Shown here: positions 8,061 through 14,557 of the stretch, piece by piece
Numbering within the stretch: position 1 is the first letter of the stretch
How the letters are laid out: every line of letters starts with the position of its first letter
Assembly (NCBI GenBank): GCA_025355595.1
Contig: JANXZI010000417.1
Location: 1-14,557, forward strand
Reading direction: 5' to 3'
Origin: Spartobacteria bacterium
GTDB lineage: Bacteria; Verrucomicrobiota; Verrucomicrobiia; Chthoniobacterales; Chthoniobacteraceae
Length of the DNA: 14,557 nucleotides
Translations under genes and position numbers: made by a program
Notes under the pieces: model-generated
What the model was told of the DNA's origin: nothing
Seen by the model: only the letters and a program-made list of their open reading frames with translations
Database searches by the model: none

Positions 8061-8969
8061 TCATGCAACGCCCGCGAATTTTCGCCGAAGTTGCGCGGCA
8101 AGTTCGGAATGGCGATCGTATTGGTGCAGGATCGGCGCGACGCGGCCATCGGCCAGCAACACCTGCCCGGCTTCGTCCCGGCGAATTTCCTCCGGCTTCA
8201 TCGAACCCATCGTGAGCGTCATGCCCTCCCCGTTCTTGTGCAGGTGCAAATCCGGCAGCAGCCCGCGATGGAAAATGTAATTGTGGATTCCCTGGTCCAC
8301 CGCCGAGACCATGCGCATCTGCTCGACGCCGCAGGCGAGCTCCGTCTGCAAGCGGCAATAGTCGCGCACCGCATCCGCATCGCCGATGGTGACGCCTGCG
8401 CACGCGGGTTCACGGCTTCCCAGCGTCTTGAGAATTTTTTCGCCGAACCCCTCAGTGATCATCTGCCGGTTTCCAGGACAGGTGGCGATCGTGCGCCCCT
8501 CGCCCTCGAGAAAGGAATGCACTCCGCGCTCCTGTTCCCATGCAAACGGATCGCTTTGAAAAATCACGTCGCGGCAATCCGAGAGCAACACGCGCGCATA
8601 GCGGCCCGGCCGCGAAGCCAGCAACTCGTGGGCGAACACATAGCGCAGGTTGAAGATGAAGAAGACGCGCTTCGCCAGCGCCACCTTTCCCTCATAGGTG
8701 CGCATACGCGCAAAGCGCCATCTCCACAGCGGCCACAGCAGCAGGATCGGACGCCGCATGCGCACGCGAAAATATTTGAACGGCAGCAACTGCACACCCG
8801 CATCGCGCAGCCGCCGCGCCGTCGTGTCCGCGAGGTGTGAGGCGAAAAAAACGATCTCCGCGCGGCAGCCGCTTCCTCGCAGCGAGGCGATGAATGGCTC
8901 CACGTCCTCGAACGACAGCTTCTGGATGATGCTGAGGACGAGGTTCGGTTTTTCAGCGGTGTAGCTCAT
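8061..8969 (-). CDS. Putative glycosyltransferase, GT8-like features, family not certain
   Basis: A 302-residue protein. RVLLSDCRDVIFQSDPF (126-142) looks like the metal-binding strand of GT8/GT77-like enzymes (usually D-x-D followed by a note of position or damage to the carrier), here Asp131-x-x-Asp134. ACAGVTIGD (189-197) matches the NAGV-type motif of that group, SAVDQGIHNYIF (222-233) its DQ..N motif, and ILHQYDRH (280-287) its late His-containing motif. The N-terminus (LVLSIIQKLSFEDVEPFIAS) looks like the first strand-helix unit. No membrane segment is convincing; the W/R-rich patch at 78-90 may lie on the membrane. The role follows from these motifs and the cluster. Its ATG is 3 bp after the stop of the FkbM gene. 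Confidence 0.78.
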   Translation of the reverse strand: MSYTAEKPNLVLSIIQKLSFEDVEPFIASLRGSGCRAEIVFFASHLADTTARRLRDAGVQLLPFKYFRVRMRRPILLLWPLWRWRFARMRTYEGKVALAKRVFFIFNLRYVFAHELLASRPGRYARVLLSDCRDVIFQSDPFAWEQERGVHSFLEGEGRTIATCPGNRQMITEGFGEKILKTLGSREPACAGVTIGDADAVRDYCRLQTELACGVEQMRMVSAVDQGIHNYIFHRGLLPDLHLHKNGEGMTLTMGSMKPEEIRRDEAGQVLLADGRVAPILHQYDRHSELAAQLRRKFAGVA

Positions 8970-8972
8970 CGC

Positions 8973-9941
8973 TCACCGAAGCCGGTTGCCGAGTTCATTT
9001 TCCCACAGAGCATGGCCGACAGCGCGGAAATCAAGGTGGAAGCGTTTCGCGAGGCGCGTCAGGAAATCGCGCCCCGGCAGCCAGTCGAGCCAGCGCGAGA
9101 TGTGGCGCAGTCCATGCAGGCCGCGGCGCAGCGCGGCGGATTCGGGCACGGCACGTCCCGTCCGCTCAATCACATCGAGCGCGTGGATCGCACCCTCGGG
9201 AAATCCGTAGGCTGCGTAGGACATGATGAGCGCGGCGATCTTTGCATCCGTTGCCGTCGTGAGTTCGCGCGGTTCCTTGAAATACAGGCAGTCGGCTTGG
9301 ATGAGCCGGCCCTTCGGCCCGCCGACGCCGTGCATGCCGCGCGGTTTCACGAAGAGATGATTCGCCATGTCGTGCAGGTAAAATCCGCGCGCGCGCAGAT
9401 GGCTGTCGATGTCTGCGAAGAGCGGCTGGCTCTCGTAGAGCTGGCAGAATTCCGTCTCGACTTCGATAAAGACCACATCGCTCCGCAGCCCGCGCTCCGC
9501 TCCCTGCAGGATTTCAAACTCGCTGCCCTGCGTGTCGAGCTTGAGAAAATCCGGCTGCACACCGATCTCCGTGAGCGCCTCGTCGAGACTCACGCACTCG
9601 AGCTTTTCCTCCGCGACGACATCGAAGTCATCCCGCCACTCCAGCTCCGCGAGGAACGCGGCATTGGGCCGCAGCAGGGAGGCGTTGTTAAAACGCCGCG
9701 TGAGGTACAGCGTCCGCAGCCCGCGCCTGCCAGCGACCGCGGCCTGCACCCAGCGATGCCGCGGCGATGCCGGCAGCTTTCTGAACTCCTCCGCATTCGG
9801 CTCGAACCCGACAACGTGGAGCAATTCGTCAAAGATTTTCCATCGCGGATGAATGCCGAGCGAAGCGCCGACATCCACAAGCCACGCATTCGATTTTCCC
9901 AGCAGAGCTCGGAGTGGTGGAAAAAGTGAGCGGACGGACAT
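8973..9941 (-). CDS. FkbM-family SAM-dependent methyltransferase
   Basis: A 322-residue protein that would O-methylate a sugar hydroxyl using S-adenosylmethionine. WLVDVGASLGIHPRW (20-34) is the glycine-rich SAM loop, VVGFEPN (43-49) carries the acidic ribose ligand Glu47, and FLKLDTQGSEFEILQGAE (132-149) is the FkbM signature with Asp136 and Glu141. A tail of about 100 residues follows the core (from about 222) and is not typical of the family; it may bind substrate. As first gene of the leftward cluster it faces the flippase gene across a 138-bp spacer. The ATG at 9941 puts the SAM loop near the N-terminus, close to the usual distance for short FkbM proteins. Confidence 0.93.
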   Translation of the reverse strand: MSVRSLFPPLRALLGKSNAWLVDVGASLGIHPRWKIFDELLHVVGFEPNAEEFRKLPASPRHRWVQAAVAGRRGLRTLYLTRRFNNASLLRPNAAFLAELEWRDDFDVVAEEKLECVSLDEALTEIGVQPDFLKLDTQGSEFEILQGAERGLRSDVVFIEVETEFCQLYESQPLFADIDSHLRARGFYLHDMANHLFVKPRGMHGVGGPKGRLIQADCLYFKEPRELTTATDAKIAALIMSYAAYGFPEGAIHALDVIERTGRAVPESAALRRGLHGLRHISRWLDWLPGRDFLTRLAKRFHLDFRAVGHALWENELGNRLR

Positions 9942-10079
9942 TGGCGTGTGAACTGGTAAAGAACGCGCACGCCTCGGTCAAACACCTTCCCCTCGCGGGC
10001 GCATCTGCAGGGCGGCTGGAAGAATTGTCGCGCTGGAAGAATTTGACTTCTGAGTTGCGCGCCGCAATGCATCTCTGAA
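9942..10079. promoter_or_regulatory. Divergent intergenic control region between the FkbM gene and the flippase gene
   Basis: The 138-bp spacer must hold the start signals for both the leftward cluster and the rightward flippase. On the minus strand TTGACC followed 17 bases later by TACCAG gives a weak promoter very close to the FkbM start. On the plus strand TTGACT near 10043 lacks a good -10. Two sets of direct repeats lie on the flippase side. The location supports a control role; the exact promoters are not established. Confidence 0.45.
10015..10043. repeat. Perfect 12-bp direct repeat, 17-bp period, in the divergent spacer
   Basis: GCTGGAAGAATT occurs at 10015-10026 and again at 10032-10043, separated by GTCGC. 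Two identical half-sites at a spacing near 1.6 helical turns could bind a regulator, but a simple local duplication is equally possible. Confidence 0.6.
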
Positions 10080-10088
10080 TTGCGCGCC
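10049..10088. repeat. 15-bp direct repeat with one mismatch, spanning the proposed flippase start
   Basis: TCTGAGTTGCGCGCC at 10049-10063 recurs as TCTGAATTGCGCGCC at 10074-10088, a 25-bp period. The second copy includes the TTG that opens the flippase frame at 10080. The first copy offers a TTG at 10055 in another frame that meets TGA at 10076-10078 after seven codons, one base before the second TTG. Confidence 0.6.
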
Positions 10089-11375
10089 CTGATCGCCAGA
10101 CTCCACCGGCACCGCCTCGTGCGGCAGGCCCTCGCCATCGGCGGATGGCAATCCCTGGCCAAAGTCGTCGCCTTTTTCGCGTCGGTATGGGCAACCCGCT
10201 GTCTCGGGCCACAGAAGCTGGGCTTGTCAGGGATGGTCATTGCGATGATGGGCCAGTTGTGGTTATTCGCCACGCCATTCCTCGATATTCATCTCACACG
10301 GCGCTTCAAGGCATTGAAGAGTGAAGAGGAACGAAAGACACTCATTTCCGTCGTCTTCACATGGCGCTTGGCGGTGTGCTTGGTGCTCGGAGCTATTGCA
10401 CTCCCGATTGCGCTACTTGCGCTTAAGAACGATTGGATGCTTGCGACAATTGCTGCCTTTCCTTTACTCCTATTTGTTTCCAATCCGGCGACCTGGCTGC
10501 TCATGGCGCAGGAAAAAATGCCCGCCCACTCGAAGTCCACGGCCATCCAATCAATAATCACGGGGTTGCTCTACGTCGCCGTTTTTCGCCCCGGCCAAGC
10601 CGTTGGATCCGATGTCGCCGTTCTGGCTGCGGCGACGGGGGTGGGCTGGCTCTACGGATGGTGGGCGGCGCTTGGGCGGGTCTGGCCCGCGCCGCTCAAT
10701 TTCCGGCAACTTAAAGCGATGCTCCCAGTGCTTTCGGAAGGGCGTTGGCTCATCGCGGCGATGCTCTGCGCTACCTTCACCCAGTCCCTCGAAACTCCGC
10801 TGCTTGGTGCATTGGCCTCGCTGCCCGAGCTGGGCCAATACCGCACTGCGCAATCACTCACTGCCGTCGTGGCGCAGTTCCTCGCCTTTGTGCCGACACT
10901 CCTTTATCCCCGGTTTATCGAATGGCACAAACTGGGAGGCAATATCTTATGGAGGCGGCAGCTCAAGCTGGCTGGCGCGGCTGGCGCGGTGACGTTGCTC
11001 GCAGTGATTGTTTGCTTCGCAATTTCACCGCTCACCTATCGCGTGCTTTACGGCCCTGAGTTCGAGAGGGCCGCCTATCCATTCGCCATTCTGATGGTCG
11101 CTAAGTTCATCGCACTAATCAGCGGCATTTTTACATGGGGCCTGTGGGCGCAGTCGGAGGACCGGCGGATTGCTCAACTAATGGCCCCGATCGCGATCTT
11201 AAGCCTCGCGCTCAATGTGTTGTTGATTCCCAGACTCGGCATGTTTGCCGCTGCCGGAATCAATCTCTTGAGCGAGGCACTCTTATTGGCCGGTGCGGTT
11301 TGGCTGGCTACGAGGACAAGGACTTCGACTGTCGATCAGCGAGCCGCTCCGGTTAAGACGCTCGATGAACCTTAA
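10080..11375 (+). CDS. Wzx-type polysaccharide flippase (MATE/MOP superfamily)
   Basis: A 431-residue polytopic membrane protein with about 12 hydrophobic segments. Its N-terminus (RQALAIGGWQSLAKVVAFFA, about 15-34) and the following ATRCLGPQKLGLSG (38-51) are typical of oligosaccharide flippases, which move lipid-linked repeat units across the inner membrane. NPATWLLMAQEK (134-145) and VLYGPEFERAAYPF (322-335) are further family features. It is the only plus-strand gene of the set, divergent from the FkbM gene. The proposed start is TTG at 10080; a GTG at 10119, still before the first helix, is an alternative. A+T content is higher than in the 1-6 kb genes (30/60 G+C at 10441-10500). It shares a TTAA with the convergent gene's stop. 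Confidence 0.9.
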   Translation: MRALIARLHRHRLVRQALAIGGWQSLAKVVAFFASVWATRCLGPQKLGLSGMVIAMMGQLWLFATPFLDIHLTRRFKALKSEEERKTLISVVFTWRLAVCLVLGAIALPIALLALKNDWMLATIAAFPLLLFVSNPATWLLMAQEKMPAHSKSTAIQSIITGLLYVAVFRPGQAVGSDVAVLAAATGVGWLYGWWAALGRVWPAPLNFRQLKAMLPVLSEGRWLIAAMLCATFTQSLETPLLGALASLPELGQYRTAQSLTAVVAQFLAFVPTLLYPRFIEWHKLGGNILWRRQLKLAGAAGAVTLLAVIVCFAISPLTYRVLYGPEFERAAYPFAILMVAKFIALISGIFTWGLWAQSEDRRIAQLMAPIAILSLALNVLLIPRLGMFAAAGINLLSEALLLAGAVWLATRTRTSTVDQRAAPVKTLDEP

Positions 11376-12241
11376 ATCGATCCAAGTTCCATCGGCTGAA
11401 TGAGAAGCCGGCATCCCTTCATGGTTCGTTCGATGTCGCTGTAATTGAGCGGTTGCCGATTTAGATTGTAAAATTGGTAACTCTTCTCGCTAAAGAACGC
11501 GGCAATGTCGGCGGGCGAATGTCCATGCTCGGGGAGCATTTCCGGATGAAGCTCGAGGAAGATAATCGGCCGGCCACGGTCGATCGTTTTCGTAAGCCCC
11601 TTGAAGCACTCATACTCGTATCCTTCGATGTCCACCTTGATGATGTCCGGCAGGAATTCATTTTCCGCGCAAAAACAGTCTCCGGTGCGAGCCGTGATGG
11701 TGGTGTATCGCTTGTCGTCAACTTCCGGGCTTGCTGAGGCGACTAAGTGCTGTCCTTCCAGACGCATGGAAATCGTGCTTTCGCGGTCAGCGAGTGCAAT
11801 TTCATGCGCCTCGACGCGACAGGATGGATTTTTGTGAATATTATATAGCAGACGGGCAAAGGCCGATGCCGATGGTTCTACCGCCAAGGCCCGGCAGCCT
11901 TCATGCTGGCCAGCAAATGCCAGCGAAAAGACTCCATGCAACGCTCCAACGTCCAGAAAACGTGTCCTGGTCTTCGCCAGTTCCAGAAAACAGCTCATCT
12001 CCTGATAACATTCATCATCCCGATAACAAAAGTATTCGAATCCCACCCTCGATTCAGGAAAAATATTAAGTCGAAGTCCCGAGCGCAAGACAATCTCATT
12101 TTCTTTCGCACCTTTGTTGAGTTTCAAGAAAACTTCCCGCTTCGCAGCCGAGTAACTCGCGCGCCTGGAGCGCCACCACTTATAGGCATCCACCACTATT
12201 GGCGGCGTTAGTTTGCGAATGACTTCCTTGAGGAGACTCAT
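11372..12241 (-). CDS. FkbM-family SAM-dependent methyltransferase (second copy)
   Basis: A 289-residue FkbM protein with a longer N-terminal extension (about 90 residues) than the one at 8973-9941. TRFLDVGALHGVFSLAFAG (93-111) is the SAM loop, ALAVEPSASAFARLLYNI (118-135) carries Glu122, and DIIKVDIEGYEYECFKG (199-215) is the family signature with Asp204 and Glu209. FLELHPEML (228-236) follows as in typical members. Probable role: O-methylation of a sugar. The two FkbM proteins differ so much outside motifs that recent duplication is unlikely. The gene converges on the flippase gene and is notably AT-rich (26/60 G+C at 11821-11880), suggesting separate acquisition. The ATG at 12241 has no clear ribosome-binding site. 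Confidence 0.93.
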   Translation of the reverse strand: MSLLKEVIRKLTPPIVVDAYKWWRSRRASYSAAKREVFLKLNKGAKENEIVLRSGLRLNIFPESRVGFEYFCYRDDECYQEMSCFLELAKTRTRFLDVGALHGVFSLAFAGQHEGCRALAVEPSASAFARLLYNIHKNPSCRVEAHEIALADRESTISMRLEGQHLVASASPEVDDKRYTTITARTGDCFCAENEFLPDIIKVDIEGYEYECFKGLTKTIDRGRPIIFLELHPEMLPEHGHSPADIAAFFSEKSYQFYNLNRQPLNYSDIERTMKGCRLLIQPMELGSI

Positions 12242-12306
12242 GAATTTTGTTGTATCGCCAGCGGCGTCCAGATTCCAGCGTCACTTAATTGCCAGAACGA
12301 TAGGTC

Positions 12307-12879
12307 TTATTGCGACCTGATACCTACTGCAAAGACAACGGGCACGCCTTTTGGATAAGTACCTTTAAGTGCGAAATGCTCCATGATGAGCAACCCGTTC
12401 GGTGCTATTGTAATTCGCTCCACCCGTTCGTCGCCAGGAAACCTTATCGTAAAATCAGATCCCTCAAGTTGAACTTTTCCGACGACATTGAAGGGTTTTC
12501 CGTTCTCATCAATCCATGTGACCACCCCTGCCGGAGTGATGCCATAATGGCGATTGGTAGTCCCATTCGTGTATGCCAACGCCCAGGTGCCTGCGAATCT
12601 TGCAACACCGCTGCCTTTGGCCGTGGTCGCCACATTGTCCATTTCTTCTTGCACAGCCAGTGCGCCGCGCGCATCGCCGCGTCCACCAAGGGTGCGTTTC
12701 ATCTTGTCGAGACGAAAAAGGTAGCGCTCGCGGATTGGGCGCATGGCAAACTCCACCTCTCGGTCGTATAATTCGCGCTCCTTTTTCAGTTCCGCGTTTT
12801 TCTCCTCCGCGCGCAGGGGTGAAATGGTTGCCACGGGCAGGAGACAGCAGCAGGCGAACAGGAAATGGATGATGGTCAT
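12307..12879 (-). CDS. Secreted protein, coiled-coil plus C-terminal beta domain, unknown function
   Basis: The first 24 residues look like a signal peptide (hydrophobic FLFACCCLLPVATI, then PLRAEE as a likely cleavage site). Residues 25-85 are a charged helical region including RGDARGALAVQEEMD (67-81), a pattern I associate with secreted proteins of Verrucomicrobia and Planctomycetes. From 95 to the end, RFAGTWALAYTNGT with HYGITPAGVVTW (111-122) suggests a small beta-barrel-like domain. No enzyme motif is seen. Length is 190 residues with the ATG at 12879; an in-frame ATG at 12990 would add 37 residues before the signal peptide and is less likely. The stop lies 65 bp upstream of the FkbM start, so linkage to the sugar locus is uncertain. 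Confidence 0.8.
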   Translation of the reverse strand: MTIIHFLFACCCLLPVATISPLRAEEKNAELKKERELYDREVEFAMRPIRERYLFRLDKMKRTLGGRGDARGALAVQEEMDNVATTAKGSGVARFAGTWALAYTNGTTNRHYGITPAGVVTWIDENGKPFNVVGKVQLEGSDFTIRFPGDERVERITIAPNGLLIMEHFALKGTYPKGVPVVFAVGIRSQ

Positions 12880-13115
12880 GCGCCGATATCGGAGAGCCAG
12901 AGCGTGCAAGCGATTCGGCGAGGCGGACAGCGCGGCGACGATGCGTAAGTCAAGGGGAAGGTCGGTCATGGTCGTCAACGAATTGGCCATAGAATGCGGC
13001 TCTCAGTGGGATTTTCAAGCGTGATTCTACTGGCCGCGGATTGGATGGCGAACTTGGCTTGATGCTCCAAACTTCGCGGGGCCGAGATGTTTGCCGCACC
13101 GCTGGACTCGAAAGC

Positions 13116-13132
13116 AAAATCCGGAACCCGGA
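13116..13132 (-). terminator. Possible Rho-independent terminator
   Basis: On the minus strand TCCGG-GTT-CCGGA forms a 5-bp GC-rich stem followed at once by TTTT, starting about 13 bases after the TAG at 13146. The stem is short, so this is a moderate call. The rest of the gene-free stretch 12880-13115 shows nothing I can name. Confidence 0.4.
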
Positions 13133-13145
13133 GCCCTTGACGCGG

Positions 13146-13476
13146 CTAAGATTTTTCGCGGGGGCCTTGGGTTTTTTCGCAGCGGGGTTTTTTGTCGAGA
13201 TCGGGATTGCGGATGTTCTCGGCCTTCGTCTGCGTGCCGGTCGTGCTGAAAATGACGAGCACATCATCACCGACCTTGAAGTCGGAAATTTTCCGTGCCG
13301 GGATAGATCACGAAAACTTTCGTGCCCTTCGGATTTTGGACGGCAAGGGATTTTGCATCAATCGCGGCGATCGTCCCGTCCAATTCGATGCTCGGCGGCG
13401 GCAGCGCGCCGTGGGAGAGCGGGATGGCGGCGAAGAGGCACAGGATGATGGCGAGGAGCGGGAGCGGGATTTTCAT
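13146..13476 (-). pseudogene. Small secreted protein, frame-shifted (about 109 residues if corrected)
   Basis: The ATG at 13476 gives a clear signal peptide (MKIPLPLLAIILCLFAAIPL, then SHGA), followed by a beta-rich stretch (IELDGTIAAIDAKSLAVQNP, about 30-49) and TKVFVIYP. The frame then runs into TGA at 13267-13269 after non-homologous-looking residues. Moving forward one base near 13300-13302 continues sensibly as ARKISDFKVGDDVLVIFSTT and on to TAG at 13146. Removing one C from the CCC of the gene's own strand rejoins the two parts exactly, for 109 residues. The 'DxKVGDxV' pattern is common in small secreted beta-barrel proteins that handle metal or nucleic acid in Verrucomicrobia, but I cannot assign a function. 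The tail could need a second shift, since the other frame there reads as a K/P/A-rich tail. Confidence 0.6.
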
Positions 13477-13477
13477 G

Positions 13478-13493
13478 GGCAAAAACTTTTGCC
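13478..13493. promoter_or_regulatory. 16-bp perfect dyad next to a start codon (possible operator)
   Basis: GGCAAAA-AC-TTTTGCC has 7-bp perfect arms and a 2-bp centre. It ends one base upstream of the ATG at 13476. The loop is too short for a stable RNA hairpin with full arms, so a protein-binding dyad is more likely than an RNA structure. Chance cannot be excluded. Confidence 0.35.
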
Positions 13494-13567
13494 GTTCGCG
13501 CGGGCGCTGGCAAGCACGCGCGCAGCTACAAATTCCGCTCCGCCTGCGATTCCGCACCGTGCCCCCA

Positions 13568-14520
13568 TTATTTTCTCTGCGCCTTCACCCAGTTCAGCGC
13601 CGCCGATTCGCCGTCGTTCCGCACCCGGCGGAGCCATTCGGCGAAGAGCTGTTCGTCGCGCGATTGCATGACCCACTCCGAGGCTGCGGTGACTTCCTTC
13701 ACGGTCTGCTTCTGCTTCTCGATCTCCGCGAGGCGCTGCGCGGGTGTGACGGTGAGCCAGTCAGGTTGCGTGCCCGCAGCCAGCGCTTCGAGCGCGCGCT
13801 TTTCCATCGAGATCCCGACGAGCTGACCGATGAGCAGGCGCGAGGCCTCGGGCGTGGCGAATGTGCGGCCGAGCGCGTATGTGAGCCGCAGCGCGTCCTC
13901 GGCCGCCGCGGTGTCACCGGATTCGGCGGCGGATTTCTGCCATTCCATGAGCCCGCGCGAAGACTGCATCGCGGCGGACATGTGCGGCAGCGTGACGCCA
14001 AACGTCGCAATCGCGCTGGCTTCCAACGTGCCGAGCCCGAGGCTCTCGTAGAGCCGTTGCGCCGCGTCCATGCGCTCATTCGAATAGGTGTAAAATGCGG
14101 GTCGCTCGAGTGGCCGCGGATTTCTGCGATGCCTTCACCGGCCTGCTTCGACTTGAAAAATTCCTGCGCGGCGAATAGCCACGGGACGGGATTGTTCGGA
14201 TCGGCGGCCTTGAACCGCTCGATGAGCTCGAGCCGCTCCTTGTTCGCCTGATACGCCTCGCCGTCCTTCGGCGGCGATCTGACGGAAACCAAGTCTGTCG
14301 CCTTCATCAGCACGATCGGGCTGCTGGGAAAAAGCTCCAGCGCGCGATCGAGCCAGCGGCGCTCGTGGGTGTTCTCGAATGCCGCGACGAGATTTGCCGC
14401 AGTCTCGCCGTGCTTCGCCGGGCTTGGGCTTGCGATTGCCCGGCTACCACGCGTATCCCGCCGCATGCAAAGACTGAATTTTGGATGCGGTGGCAGGTTT
14501 TCACCCATGTGGGCGAACAT
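13568..14520 (-). pseudogene. Helical (TPR-like) protein of unknown function, frame-shifted (about 317 residues if corrected)
   Basis: Two overlapping frames make one protein. The upstream one (from ATG 14520; ATGs at 14508 and 14466 are alternatives) carries ETAANLVAAFENTHERRWLD, LELFPSSPIVLMKATDL and FKAADPNNPVPWLFAAQEFF, typical of TPR-style helical pairs. It goes wrong after KQAGEGIAE. The downstream frame resumes with NPRPLERPAFYTYSNERMDA and runs to TAA at 13568. Adding one A to the AAA at 14121-14123 (TTT on the plus strand) rejoins them without gap. The C-terminal half is helical and Ala/Glu/Arg-rich, with no signature I know. No signal peptide is visible with these starts. The window end may hide the true N-terminus. 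Whether it is broken in the organism or by sequencing is open. Confidence 0.6.
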
Positions 14521-14557
14521 TGATGTCTATTCCGTCGGCCCGGAAGTCCAGCGGGTG

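Noticed and set aside
9012..9929. 305-codon open frame on the plus strand
   Set aside because: It is antisense to the FkbM gene, whose SAM-binding motifs are unmistakable.
14501..14557. Possible C-terminal end of another minus-strand gene (18 codons to TGA at 14501)
   Set aside because: The stretch is too short to distinguish from chance in GC-rich DNA and contains no motif; it overlaps the proposed start of the helical-repeat gene.

Overview
The window is a high-GC bacterial locus for building a surface or secreted polysaccharide. Most genes lie on the minus strand and are read right to left. I lean towards Verrucomicrobiota. The evidence is the style of the small secreted proteins at the right end, the dense GTG/TTG start usage and the weak Shine-Dalgarno sequences. 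This is inference from general features, not a database match.

Layout on the minus strand, in order of transcription from about 9.94 kb down to the left edge: an FkbM-type methyltransferase, a GT8-like glycosyltransferase, two GT2 glycosyltransferases, a 150-bp gap, a Wzy/O-antigen-ligase-type membrane protein, a GT4 glycosyltransferase, an 87-residue small protein of unknown function, a GT-A-like putative glycosyltransferase, an NAD-dependent sugar epimerase/dehydratase, and a nucleotide-sugar dehydrogenase cut by the window edge. Most junctions are tight: a shared ATGA, a 17-bp overlap, and gaps of 3 and 8 bp. This suggests one or two translationally coupled transcripts. The last two genes would make precursor sugars, the glycosyltransferases would build the repeat unit, FkbM would methylate it, and Wzy would polymerise or ligate it.

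From about 10.08 kb a Wzx-type flippase runs on the plus strand, divergent from the methyltransferase. The 138-bp divergent spacer carries two sets of direct repeats. The flippase converges on a second FkbM methyltransferase gene, and the two stop codons share one TTAA. This part is visibly richer in A+T than the 1-6 kb part: hand counts give 42/60 G+C at 3421-3480, 30/60 at 10441-10500 and 26/60 at 11821-11880. It may have a different history.

The right end (12.3-14.5 kb) leaves the polysaccharide theme. It holds a secreted protein with a coiled-coil and beta domain, a small secreted protein and a larger helical-repeat-like protein. The last two each need a one-base correction at a homopolymer to read through, so they are either broken genes or sequencing errors.

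The most interesting points are the dehydrogenase whose catalytic Cys position is Thr while the rest of the active site is kept, the 87-residue small protein embedded in the operon, two glycosyltransferase-like proteins I cannot place in a standard family, and the repeat-rich divergent control region. I see no tRNA, rRNA, CRISPR array, insertion sequence or phage gene.
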